Assembly: GCA_937967345.1 (NCBI GenBank)
Contig: CALBTN010000001.1
Span: 1 to 8,282 of the forward strand
Reading direction: 5' to 3'
DNA: 8,282 nucleotides
DNA from: an uncultured Rubrivivax sp.
GTDB lineage: Bacteria; Pseudomonadota; Gammaproteobacteria; Burkholderiales; Burkholderiaceae_C
In this document: positions 1 to 6,131 of the stretch, in pieces
How positions within the stretch are numbered: the first letter of the stretch is position 1
Layout: each line of letters opens with the position of its first letter
The notes under the pieces: generated by a model
Told to the model about the DNA's origin: nothing
Database searches by the model: none
The model's input: the letters and a program-made list of their open reading frames with translations, nothing else
Made by a program: the position numbers and the translations under genes

Positions 1-575
1 CTCAACCCGCCGGTGCCCATCACCACCACGCGCTGGTCGGCGTCCCACGAGCGGATCGCGCGGCCCACCGCCTGACCCAGCTTGTAGCAGCGCGCGGCCG
101 ACGGCAGCGGGAACTGCACGGTGTTGATGCACACCGGCACCACCTTCACCGGCCACGCGCCCTGGCCCGGCCACAGCAGCGCCATCGGCAGCGACACCGC
201 GTGGTCGATGTTCATCTCCTGGCAGGTGGTGACGTCGAATTCCTCGGCGATCAGGCTTTCGATCAAGTGCCACGACAGATCCTGCTCGCCCTGGATCGGC
301 GGCAGCACCGGGATGCCCCAGCCTTCGTCGGCGTTTCGGTACTCGGGCGCGGCGCCGACCGCGAAGGTCGGCATCTTGTCGAGGAAGAAGTTCAGCCCGT
401 GGTCGTTGTAGAACATGACGACGACGTCCGGCTTGACCTGGGCCAGCCACTGGTGCACCGCCGGGTAGCCGTCGAAGAAGGGCTTCCAGTACGGGTCGGC
501 TTGCAGGTCGCGGGCGATGGCGCGGCCGATGGCCGGGATGTGCGAGGTGGTGATGCCACCGATGAGTCGGGCCAT
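1..575 (-). CDS. ligB: Protocatechuate 4,5-dioxygenase-type extradiol dioxygenase, catalytic (beta) subunit, 3'-truncated
   Basis: Catalytic subunit of a class III (LigB superfamily) extradiol dioxygenase. Such enzymes use non-haem Fe(II) and O2 to open catechol-type rings such as protocatechuate or gallate in the cytoplasm. The window holds the first 191 codons of a protein usually near 280-300 residues; the rest lies left of base 1. Visible landmarks are the N-terminal start MARLIGGITTSHIPAIG with the iron ligand His12, the second iron ligand His59 in YNDHG, the PTFAVG and ADEGWG motifs, and GTGGL at the right place just before the expected Ser-His catalytic pair. That catalytic His and the Glu iron ligand fall outside the window. 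The ATG at 575-573 has a GGGGAG ribosome site nine bases upstream, inside the end of ligA. The two genes are 2 bases apart and surely cotranscribed. Substrate is uncertain: protocatechuate, gallate or a methylated relative are all possible. Confidence 0.88.
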   Translation of the reverse strand, partial: MARLIGGITTSHIPAIGRAIARDLQADPYWKPFFDGYPAVHQWLAQVKPDVVVMFYNDHGLNFFLDKMPTFAVGAAPEYRNADEGWGIPVLPPIQGEQDLSWHLIESLIAEEFDVTTCQEMNIDHAVSLPMALLWPGQGAWPVKVVPVCINTVQFPLPSAARCYKLGQAVGRAIRSWDADQRVVVMGTGGL

Positions 576-577
576 GG

Positions 578-925
578 TCAGTTTCTCCCCGCGGCCACCA
601 GCTTGGCCTTGAATTCGTCCTTGGTCATGCCGGTCTGCTGCGCGCCCAGGTCCTGCACGTCCAGGCCGAAGATGCCGGCGAACTTGGCGAGGTAGTAGAC
701 GTTGCCGCCGGCAGCGATCAGCTGCAGCACGTTGCGCGCGCGGATCGCTTCGCGCTGCTGCGGGTTCAGCCCGTACTTGGCGCAGTAGCCGTCCTCGTCG
801 GCCTGGAAAGCCGCGCGGTTGGCGGCGTCGTTGAAGGAATAGCACATCTTGTTCAGCGCGTAGCCCTTGCGCGCCTGGCGGCTGTCGAAGATGGTGGTGC
901 CGGGGATGTCGCGGCTGGCGCTCAT
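578..925 (-). CDS. ligA: Protocatechuate 4,5-dioxygenase-type small (alpha) subunit
   Basis: Small subunit of a LigAB-type extradiol dioxygenase. It is a helical protein that packs against LigB and lids its active site. The 115-residue product carries the LigA-family hallmarks: IPGTTIFD near residues 8-15, the RKGYALNKMCYSF segment at about 19-31, NRAAF followed by an acidic stretch, and the conserved AAGGNVYYLAKF with a closing QTGMTKDEF. It is shorter than the well-studied LigA and PmdA proteins (about 140-150 residues as I recall) and lacks their C-terminal tail, so it may be a compact variant. The ATG at 925-923 follows a GAGGAG ribosome site by about nine bases. It is the first gene of a ligA-ligB operon divergent from a LysR regulator, the probable activator. 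Family assignment is firm; the exact aromatic substrate is not shown by sequence. Confidence 0.87.
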   Translation of the reverse strand: MSASRDIPGTTIFDSRQARKGYALNKMCYSFNDAANRAAFQADEDGYCAKYGLNPQQREAIRARNVLQLIAAGGNVYYLAKFAGIFGLDVQDLGAQQTGMTKDEFKAKLVAAGRN

Positions 926-1002
926 CGCTGGGGTCTCCTCGAAGGTGGATCGGTGCCGGCAGTGTCGCGCGCGACGGGCAATGGATAAACCGGCCGATAC
1001 TG
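926..1002. promoter_or_regulatory. Divergent ligA / LysR-gene promoter region
   Basis: A 77-base gap between two divergent starts must hold both promoters and, by analogy with other LysR-controlled catabolic operons, the regulator's binding site. It contains a perfect 12-base palindrome GTCGCGCGCGAC at 964-975. ATCGG at 949-953 is also mirrored by CCGAT at 994-998. I searched for a clean T-N11-A LysR box on these dyads and did not find one. A weak -10-like GATAAA sits at 984-989 for the plus strand. The regulatory role is inferred from position. Confidence 0.5.
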
Positions 1003-1944
1003 ATGTCAGCCATGAGCGATCTCGATCATTCGCACCTCGACGGCCGGCTGCTGCAGGTGCTGCTGGCGGTGGCGGAAGAGCGCTCGGTGACGCGCGCCGC
1101 CGCGCGGCTGGAGCTGACGCAGTCGGCGGTGAGCCACCAGCTTGACCGGCTGCGCGCGATCACCGGCGATGCCCTGTTCGTCAAGTCCGGGCGCGGCATC
1201 GTCGCCACCGCGCGCGCCGAGGCCCTGGCGCTGCAGGCGCGGCCGCTGCTGGACGCGCTGCGCCGCTTCGCCCAGGGCGAGCGCTTCGAGCCGGCCGCGT
1301 TCAGCGGCACGGTGACCATCGCCGCCAACGACCTGCAGCGCGACCTGCTGTTGCCGCTGTGGCTGCGTACCGCGCGCGTGCGCGCGCCGGGGCTGGCACT
1401 GCGCGTCGTGCCCTCGGGCGTGCCCAGCGCCGAGATGCTGCGCGACGGCGGCTGCGCGCTGGCGCTGACGCCGCGCCCGCCCGATGCCGCCGATCTGGTG
1501 CAGCGCAAGCTGTTCGAGGACCGCTACTTGGTGTACTTCGACGCCGCCGCGCGGCCGCCGCCCGGCGGTCTGGCGCAATACCTGCAGGCCGAGCACCTGG
1601 TCGTCCACCACGAGCTGCGCGGCCGGCTGGACATCGACCGCTTCATCGAAGAACGCGGCCTGCGCCGCCGCGTCGCGGTCACGGTGGCAGGGTTCTCCGG
1701 CGTGGCCCCCTTCCTGCGCGGCAGCCGCCACCTGGCGACGCTGCCCGGGCTGCTGCGTGCCAGCCTGCTGCGCGGCTTTGCCACCGCCGCGCCGCCGCTG
1801 CCGACTCCGCCGATGCCGATGTTCATGGTCTGGCACCAGCGCCACCAGGCCGACGCGATGCATCGCTGGCTGCGCGAGGAGTTGCTGGCGATCGTGGCAC
1901 CGGCGTTGGCCGCGGCCGAGGTGGCGCCCGCGCGCCGCGCTTGA
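1003..1944 (+). CDS. LysR-family transcriptional regulator, probable regulator of the divergent ligAB operon
   Basis: A LysR-type regulator of 313 residues, the usual length. The N-terminal winged helix-turn-helix spans about residues 14-75. Its wording AVAEERSVTRAAARLELTQS, then SHQLDRLRAITGD and ALFVKSGRGI with a following TARAEAL, is typical of the NodD/NahR/LinR-like clade, whose members often respond to aromatic compounds. The remaining ~220 residues form the substrate-sensing domain, from FSGTVTIAANDLQRDLLLP near residue 104 onward, ending in an Ala/Arg-rich tail. Divergent orientation to ligA suggests that it activates ligAB in response to the aromatic substrate or a pathway intermediate (inference from layout). 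The start is uncertain: ATG at 1003 and ATG at 1012 are both in frame, three codons apart, and neither has a clear ribosome site. The longer form is given. Confidence 0.88.
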   Translation: MSAMSDLDHSHLDGRLLQVLLAVAEERSVTRAAARLELTQSAVSHQLDRLRAITGDALFVKSGRGIVATARAEALALQARPLLDALRRFAQGERFEPAAFSGTVTIAANDLQRDLLLPLWLRTARVRAPGLALRVVPSGVPSAEMLRDGGCALALTPRPPDAADLVQRKLFEDRYLVYFDAAARPPPGGLAQYLQAEHLVVHHELRGRLDIDRFIEERGLRRRVAVTVAGFSGVAPFLRGSRHLATLPGLLRASLLRGFATAAPPLPTPPMPMFMVWHQRHQADAMHRWLREELLAIVAPALAAAEVAPARRA

Positions 1945-2231
1945 GCCGGCCGCGCCGCGCACCGCATTGCGGCTGGCCGCCCGGGCCGCGCACCCCGGCG
2001 CTGGGCCCTCGTGATGCGCAAGCGCCGCTTCGACCGGGAGCCCCAAGGTTGAATGACGGCAGGCCGGGAAAACCCGAGAAACAGCGCAAGGCTTTTTGCG
2101 TACATTGTTGTATATCAGTTTGCCGACAAACTGATCCACCAAGAGCGCTCGACCCACCAACCGCCCACCCGCTCGCCTTTCGGCAACTCTCGAGCGCCCG
2201 CGTGGTCGGGCGCACGCACTGGAGCACCTGC
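1945..2231. other. Intergenic region upstream of the NCS1 transporter
   Basis: The longest gap in the window (287 bases). Its first ~100 bases are very GC-rich with small dyads (for example GCCCGGGC at 1979-1986) but no hairpin followed by a T run, so I see no clear terminator for the LysR gene. From about 2069 to 2135 the base composition becomes clearly richer in A+T. This stretch includes a short CGGG/CCCG hairpin (2065-2076), a CGCAA/TTGCG hairpin (2085-2100), TACA/TGTA arms at 2101-2104 and 2109-2112, and the perfect inverted repeat listed separately. This is the likely promoter zone. TATATC at 2111-2116 resembles a -10 box but has no good -35 partner. I see no credible small protein gene here and no riboswitch that I recognise. 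Confidence 0.5.
2114..2135. promoter_or_regulatory. Perfect 9-bp inverted repeat, candidate operator upstream of the transporter
   Basis: Left arm ATCAGTTTG (2114-2122), 4-base spacer CCGA, right arm CAAACTGAT (2127-2135): nine of nine pairs match. It lies in the A+T-rich pocket about 97 bases before the transporter start and abuts or overlaps the -10-like TATATC at 2111-2116. No T run follows, so an intrinsic terminator is unlikely. The inner part, TTTG-4-CAAA, has the short spaced dyad shape expected for a dimeric winged-helix regulator. The GntR protein encoded downstream is the obvious candidate binder; this is inference. Confidence 0.5.
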
Positions 2232-3695
2232 ATGGACATCCGCAACGCCTCGCCGCAGCTCTACAACGAGGATCTCGCCCCGACCTCGGCCAAGGACCGC
2301 AACTGGGGTGCCTTCAGCATCTTCAACGTCTGGACCTCGGACGTGCACAGCCTGTGGGGCTACTACCTCGCGGCCAGCTTGTTCTTGCTGTGCGGCAGCT
2401 TCACCAACTTCCTGCTCGCCATCGGGTTGAGCTCGATGGTGATCTTCGTGTTGATGAACCTGATCGGCTACGCCGGCGAGAAGACCGGCGTGCCCTACCC
2501 GGTGCTGGCGCGTGCGTCGTTCGGCGTCTGGGGTGCCAACCTCGCGGCGATCGTGCGCGCCATCGTCGCGTGCTTCTGGTACGGCGCGCAGACCGCGATG
2601 GCCTCGGGCGCGGTGGTGGCGCTGCTGATCCGCAGCGAGCCGATCCTCGAGTTCCACAAGAGCGTGCACTTCCTCGGCCACTCGGGGCTCGAGGTGATCT
2701 GCTACGTGATCGTCTGGGCGCTGCAGTTGCTGATCATCCAGAAGGGCATGGAGACGGTGCGCAAGTTCCAGGACTGGGCCGGCCCGGCGGTGTGGGTGGC
2801 GATGCTGGTGCTGGCCATCGGGCTGATGGTCAAGGCCGGCGGCTTCTCCTTCGACCACGGCATCCCGCAGGACGTGCTGCTGGCCAAGACCAAGGACGTG
2901 GGCATCAGCGAAGAACCCGGCACCTTCTGGGCGCTGATGGCGGTGGGCGCGACCTGGATCACCTACTTCGCCGCGCTGTACCTGAACTTCTGCGACTTCT
3001 CGCGCTATGCCAAGAACAAGCAGGCGGTCAAGGTCGGCAACCTGTGGGGCCTGCCGGTCAACCTGATCGCCTTCACGCTGGTCGCGGGCATCACCACCAT
3101 CGCCGCGTACAAGGTCTACGGCGAGGTGCTGCTGCACCCCGAGCAGATCTCGGCCAAGTTCGACAGCTGGTTCCTGGCGCTGCTGGCGGCGCTGACCTTC
3201 GCGGTGGCCACGCTGGGCATCAACGTGGTGGCCAACTTCGTGTCGGCGGCCTTCGACATCAGCAACGTCTTCCCCAAGGCCATCAGCTTCAAGAAGGGCG
3301 GGCTGATCGCCGCGCTGATCGCGCTGGCGCTGTACCCGTTCGCGCCGTGGGAGGGTGGCGCCGCGCACTTCGTCAACGCCATCGGCGCGACGATGGGGCC
3401 GCTGCTGGGCATCATCGTGGTCGACTACTACCTGCTGGCCAAGGGCAACGTCAACGTGGCCGCGCTGTACGACGAACACGGCGAGTACCGCTACGAGGGC
3501 GGCTGGAACGTCAACGCGCTGGTGGCCACCGGCGTGGGCTCGATCTTCTCGACCATCTTGCCCAACTTCACGAATCTGGTGCCGGCCTGGTGGAACACCT
3601 ACGGCTGGTTCTTCGGCGTGGCCATCGGCGGCGTGACCTACTGGGTGATGTCGATCCTGCGCCCGCGCGCGCTGCCGGCGCCGGCGCGCGCCTGA
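2232..3695 (+). CDS. NCS1-family nucleobase/hydantoin/allantoin-type cation symporter
   Basis: An inner-membrane transporter of 487 residues, normal for the NCS1 family, which imports purines, pyrimidines, hydantoins, allantoin or related N-heterocycles with H+ or Na+. The hydrophilic N-terminus (LYNEDLAPT, then WGAFSIFNVWTSD) leads into about twelve membrane segments. Family landmarks are GVPYPVLARASFG near 86-98, FWYGAQ at 115-120 with Trp116 and Gln120 at the places of the substrate-stacking Trp117 and Gln121 of hydantoin permease Mhp1, the TWITYF segment with DFSRYAKN at about 255-262, and GINVVANFVSAAFDISN at about 329-345 followed by FPKAI. GGAG at 2221-2224 lies seven bases before the ATG, which fixes the start. 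The GntR regulator follows on the same strand. The substrate cannot be read from sequence: no dihydropyrimidinase, hydantoinase or allantoinase gene is in view. Confidence 0.9.
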   Translation: MDIRNASPQLYNEDLAPTSAKDRNWGAFSIFNVWTSDVHSLWGYYLAASLFLLCGSFTNFLLAIGLSSMVIFVLMNLIGYAGEKTGVPYPVLARASFGVWGANLAAIVRAIVACFWYGAQTAMASGAVVALLIRSEPILEFHKSVHFLGHSGLEVICYVIVWALQLLIIQKGMETVRKFQDWAGPAVWVAMLVLAIGLMVKAGGFSFDHGIPQDVLLAKTKDVGISEEPGTFWALMAVGATWITYFAALYLNFCDFSRYAKNKQAVKVGNLWGLPVNLIAFTLVAGITTIAAYKVYGEVLLHPEQISAKFDSWFLALLAALTFAVATLGINVVANFVSAAFDISNVFPKAISFKKGGLIAALIALALYPFAPWEGGAAHFVNAIGATMGPLLGIIVVDYYLLAKGNVNVAALYDEHGEYRYEGGWNVNALVATGVGSIFSTILPNFTNLVPAWWNTYGWFFGVAIGGVTYWVMSILRPRALPAPARA

Positions 3696-3699
3696 GGCG

Positions 3700-3717
3700 C
3701 TGGCCGCGCGCGGCCAG
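3700..3717. terminator. Perfect 18-base palindrome after the transporter gene
   Basis: CTGGCCGCG followed directly by CGCGGCCAG, starting 4 bases after the transporter stop codon. It can form a GC-rich stem, though with no free loop some central pairs must open. No T run follows, so it is a weak candidate for an intrinsic terminator. An attenuating or mRNA-end-protecting hairpin between the transporter and the regulator gene is equally possible. Confidence 0.35.
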
Positions 3718-3744
3718 ACGGCCTCGCCAACGGGATGGGGCGGC

Positions 3745-3750
3745 GACAAT
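3745..3750 (+). promoter_or_regulatory. Possible -10 box for the GntR gene
   Basis: GACAAT lies 30 bases before the regulator start. It matches the -10 consensus moderately and stands out in GC-rich surroundings. No convincing -35 hexamer is seen 16-18 bases upstream. If real, the GntR gene has its own promoter besides any read-through from the transporter. Confidence 0.25.
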
Positions 3751-3780
3751 CGCTGCCCCTGTACCGCAAGAGGCCCCTTG

Positions 3781-4488
3781 ATGACCCAAGGCACCATCGT
3801 CGAGCGCGTCATCGAGTCGATCCTGTCGCGCCAGATTCGCCCCGGCGAGCGGCTGGGCGAGCAGGAGCTGGCCGACCTGTTCGGCGTCAGCCGCACGCTG
3901 GTGCGCGAGGCGCTGATCAAGCTGCAGGCGCGCGGCTTCGTCCAGGTCAAGCCGCGCATCGGCTGGTACGTGGCCGAGCCGTCGTTCGAAGAAGCGCGCG
4001 AGACCTACGCCGCGCGCCGCGTGATCGAGCCGGGCATGCTGCGCGACGCCGGCCGGCCGCTGCAGTCGGTGATCAAGAAGCTGCGCCAGCACGTGGCCGA
4101 CGAGCGCCGCGCGATCGACACGCGCGATGCCGGCACCCGCAGCGAGCTGCTGGCCGACTTCCACGTGTGCCTGGCGCAGTGCCTGGGCAACCGCTTGCTG
4201 ACGGCGATGATGGTCGACCTGTCGGCGCGCACCACGCTGGTGTCGGCGCTGTACCAGTCGACCACCGACGCGCAGGGCTCCAACGACGACCACGCGCGCA
4301 TCGTCGACGCGCTGGCCGACGGCGACAACGCGCGCGCCGAGCGGCTGATGATCGAGCACATCGACTGGCTGGCCGCGCGGCTGGACGCCAGCACCGCCGG
4401 CAGCGGGCGCGCCAGCGACCGGCTGCGCCAGGCGCTGGCGCCGCAGCCGCGCGCCAAGCCACGCTCGCGGAGCACGGCGCGCGGCTGA
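3781..4488 (+). CDS. GntR-family (FCD domain) transcriptional regulator
   Basis: A 235-residue cytoplasmic DNA-binding regulator of the FadR-like GntR subfamily. The winged helix-turn-helix covers about residues 1-65: IVERVIESILSRQIRPGERL, then ELADLFGVSRTLVREALIKL and the wing RGFVQVKPRIGWYV. The all-helical FCD ligand domain follows at about 75-200, with His128 in DFHVCLAQ, His171 in DDHARIVDAL and His193 in IEHIDWL at the usual metal-ligand places. The Asp usually found four residues before the first His is Leu124 here. The last ~30 residues are a basic, low-complexity tail. AAGAGG at 3768-3773 is seven bases before the ATG; an adjacent in-frame TTG at 3778 would add one residue. Its position directly after the NCS1 transporter suggests control of that gene in response to a nucleobase-like or acidic metabolite (inference). 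Confidence 0.88.
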   Translation: MTQGTIVERVIESILSRQIRPGERLGEQELADLFGVSRTLVREALIKLQARGFVQVKPRIGWYVAEPSFEEARETYAARRVIEPGMLRDAGRPLQSVIKKLRQHVADERRAIDTRDAGTRSELLADFHVCLAQCLGNRLLTAMMVDLSARTTLVSALYQSTTDAQGSNDDHARIVDALADGDNARAERLMIEHIDWLAARLDASTAGSGRASDRLRQALAPQPRAKPRSRSTARG

Positions 4489-4530
4489 GAGCCAGTGCCC
4501 CTGGGCCAGCGCGGCTGCGGCGGCGCTTCC

Positions 4531-4536
4531 TACAAT
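4531..4536 (+). promoter_or_regulatory. Possible -10 box for gloB
   Basis: TACAAT, five of six matches to the TATAAT consensus, sits 44 bases before the gloB start in an otherwise very GC-rich gap (4489-4580). The region 16-18 bases upstream has no recognisable -35 hexamer. It would separate gloB transcription from the GntR gene. No terminator is visible in this gap. Confidence 0.35.
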
Positions 4537-4580
4537 GCCTTCGAACGCGCCGCAAGCACGCGCGTGGCAATGGAGGCCGC

Positions 4581-5372
4581 ATGCTCGTCGAACGCATCTG
4601 GACCGGCAACGCCTACCGCAACTTCAACTACCTGATCGCCTGCCCCGAAACCGGCGAGGCGCTGGCGATCGACCCGCTGGACCACGGCAAGTGCCTGCAG
4701 GCCGCCAAGGTGCGCGGCTGGCAGATCACGCAGGTGCTCAACACCCACGAGCACCACGACCACACCGGCGGCAACGACGCGGTGATCGAAGCCACCGGCG
4801 CCAAGCTGCTGGCGCACCACAAGTCGGGCGACAAGATCCGCGGCGTCGACCGCGGGTTGAAGGCCGGCGACATCGTCAAGGTCGGCAAGACGGTGGAGCT
4901 GGAGTGCCTGGACACCCCGGGCCACACCATGTGCCACATCTGCCTGCGCTCGCACACCGACACGCCGGCGCTGTTCTCGGGCGACACGCTGTTCAACGCC
5001 GGCGCCGGCAACTGCCACAACGGCGGTGACCCGGCGGCGCTGTACGCCACCTTCGTCGACCAGCTGGCCAAGCTGCCCGAGCACACCCAGGTCTACCCGG
5101 GGCACGACTACATCGAGAACAACCTGAAGTTCACGCTGGCGCGCGAGCCCGACAACGTCAGCGCGCGCGCGCTGCTGCCGCAGGTGGCCGGCCACGATCC
5201 GGCGCAATCGATCGTCACCACGCTGGCCGACGAGCGGCGCTTCAACACCTTCTTCCGGCTGGGCAGCCCGAGCCTGATCGCGCGGCTGCGCGAGGCCTTC
5301 CCCGAACTGCCCGAGCAACCCGACGCGCAGACCGTCTTCGTCAAGCTGCGCGAGCTGCGCAACCAATGGTGA
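4581..5372 (+). CDS. gloB: Glyoxalase II-like hydroxyacylglutathione hydrolase (metallo-beta-lactamase fold)
   Basis: A 263-residue cytoplasmic metallohydrolase, close to the usual glyoxalase II length. Glyoxalase II hydrolyses S-lactoylglutathione to D-lactate and glutathione, the second step of methylglyoxal detoxification. The metal-binding signature T-H-x-H-x-D-H is at residues 55-61 (THEHHDH). The other metal ligands appear in order: His in DTPGHTMCH (about 112-120), Asp in FSGDTLF, and His in YPGHDYIENNLKF, which also carries the Tyr of the glutathione site. The C-terminus has the FVKLRELR pattern, with Arg where a Lys is common. The loop after GDTLF reads NAGAGNCHNGGDP rather than the more familiar VAGCGR form, so this is a divergent subgroup and another thioester substrate is possible. 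GGAGG at 4572-4576 lies four bases before the ATG. The Nudix gene follows after 63 bases on the same strand. Confidence 0.85.
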   Translation: MLVERIWTGNAYRNFNYLIACPETGEALAIDPLDHGKCLQAAKVRGWQITQVLNTHEHHDHTGGNDAVIEATGAKLLAHHKSGDKIRGVDRGLKAGDIVKVGKTVELECLDTPGHTMCHICLRSHTDTPALFSGDTLFNAGAGNCHNGGDPAALYATFVDQLAKLPEHTQVYPGHDYIENNLKFTLAREPDNVSARALLPQVAGHDPAQSIVTTLADERRFNTFFRLGSPSLIARLREAFPELPEQPDAQTVFVKLRELRNQW

Positions 5373-5396
5373 GGTTGGCGAGCTTGGCGAGACTGT

Positions 5397-5412
5397 CGCG
5401 GCCCGGGCCGCG
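5397..5412. repeat. 16-base perfect palindrome between gloB and the Nudix gene
   Basis: CGCGGCCC followed directly by GGGCCGCG, 24 bases after the gloB stop. Just before it, TTGGCGAG occurs twice in tandem (from 5375 and 5384). No T run follows. It may be an mRNA hairpin separating the two genes, or chance in GC-rich DNA. Confidence 0.3.
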
Positions 5413-5435
5413 CCCGCGCCACGCCGCTGCGGCGC

Positions 5436-6095
5436 ATGCAGCGTGATGCGGCACTGCGCGAACGCATCGTTGCGCGCCTGAGCCGCTTCGACGTGCAGTC
5501 GCTCGGCGGTGCCGGGCTGCGCGCGGCCGCGGTGGCGGTGGTCGTCACCGACGAGGGCCACGGCGCCGGCTTGAGCGGCATGCGCGCCCACGCGGCCTGG
5601 AGCCGCGACGCGGCGCTGCTGCTGACGCGGCGGGTCGCCGATCTGCGCGCCCATGCCGGGCAATGGGCGCTGCCGGGCGGGCGCATCGACCACGGCGAAT
5701 CGGCCGAACAAGCGGCGCTGCGCGAACTGCACGAAGAAGTCGGCTTGCGGCTTGCCGCCGACAGCGTGCTCGGGCGGCTCGACGACTTCGTCACGCGCTC
5801 GGGCTACGTCATCACGCCGGTGCTGCTGTGGGGCGGGGCCGAACGCGAGCTGCGGGCCAATCCGCACGAGGTCGGCAGCGTCCACCGCATCCCGGTCAGT
5901 GAACTGCTGCGCGCCGACGCGCCGATCCTCGAACCGCTGCCGGGCAGCGCGCAGCCGGTGCTGAAGATGCCGGTGGGCGACAACTGGATCGCCGCGCCGA
6001 CCGCGGCGGTGCTCTACCAGTTCCGCGAGCTGTGCCTGTGCGGCCGCGCGACCCGCGTCGCCCACTTCGAGCAGCCGCCCTTCGCCTGGAAGTGA
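5436..6095 (+). CDS. Nudix hydrolase, coenzyme A diphosphatase-like
   Basis: A 219-residue Nudix-fold pyrophosphohydrolase. The Nudix box GX5EX7REUXEEXGU is perfect at residues 82-104, with the metal-binding Glu residues at 97, 100 and 101. The stretch just before it, LLLTRRVADLRAHAGQWALP at residues 61-80, closely follows the LLT-R-LR-H-G-Q-PGG signature of the CoA-diphosphatase group (NudL/PCD1-like). Those enzymes cleave CoA or acyl-CoA to 3',5'-ADP and a 4'-phosphopantetheine, so turnover of CoA species is the best guess. The C-terminal part is typical up to about residue 170, then continues with WIAAPTAAVLYQFREL and an additional FAWK end. The ATG at 5436 has no recognisable ribosome site, so translation may depend on gloB upstream, or the start could be wrong. 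Convergent with metH. Confidence 0.82.
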   Translation: MQRDAALRERIVARLSRFDVQSLGGAGLRAAAVAVVVTDEGHGAGLSGMRAHAAWSRDAALLLTRRVADLRAHAGQWALPGGRIDHGESAEQAALRELHEEVGLRLAADSVLGRLDDFVTRSGYVITPVLLWGGAERELRANPHEVGSVHRIPVSELLRADAPILEPLPGSAQPVLKMPVGDNWIAAPTAAVLYQFRELCLCGRATRVAHFEQPPFAWK

Positions 6096-6108
6096 CGCGA
6101 CCCGTCAC
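6092..6108. terminator. Hairpin spanning the Nudix stop codon
   Basis: GTGACG (6092-6097), 5-base loop CGACC, CGTCAC (6103-6108). The stem contains the TGA stop of the Nudix gene. It is the first of a series of perfect hairpins in the convergent gap. It has no T run, so it is weak as a terminator on its own. Confidence 0.3.
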
Positions 6109-6131
6109 AGGGCCTGGCACTCGCCAAGCAC

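Noticed and set aside
201..695. Plus-strand open frames overlapping ligB and ligA
   Set aside because: Opposite strand to ligAB, whose family motifs and tight spacing are clear. The antisense products show no recognisable domain.
2065..2100. Possible riboswitch or small RNA before the NCS1 transporter
   Set aside because: Only two short hairpins (4 and 5 bp) are present and I recognise no purine, guanidine or other known riboswitch core. The region is better explained as promoter DNA.
1359..2231. Plus-strand open frame running from inside the LysR gene into the transporter gene (possible fusion)
   Set aside because: The part before 2232 is an Arg/Ala/Pro-rich off-frame reading of the LysR gene and the gap. 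The transporter has its own ATG with a well-spaced GGAG at 2221-2224.
2115..3959. 614-codon open frame on the minus strand opposite the NCS1 transporter
   Set aside because: Its product is Arg/His/Gln-rich low-complexity sequence with no recognisable domain. It is the antisense shadow of a strongly supported membrane protein gene in GC-rich DNA.
3735..4580. Plus-strand open frame extending gloB upstream through the GntR gene
   Set aside because: The extension is an off-frame reading of the GntR gene. The ATG at 4581 with GGAGG at 4572-4576 and the standard glyoxalase II N-terminus fix the real start.
4530..6065. 511-codon minus-strand open frame opposite gloB and the Nudix gene
   Set aside because: It is composed of repetitive Arg/Gln/Ala/Val text without a family match by eye, overlaps two genes with clear motifs on the other strand, and crosses their gap without any ribosome site.
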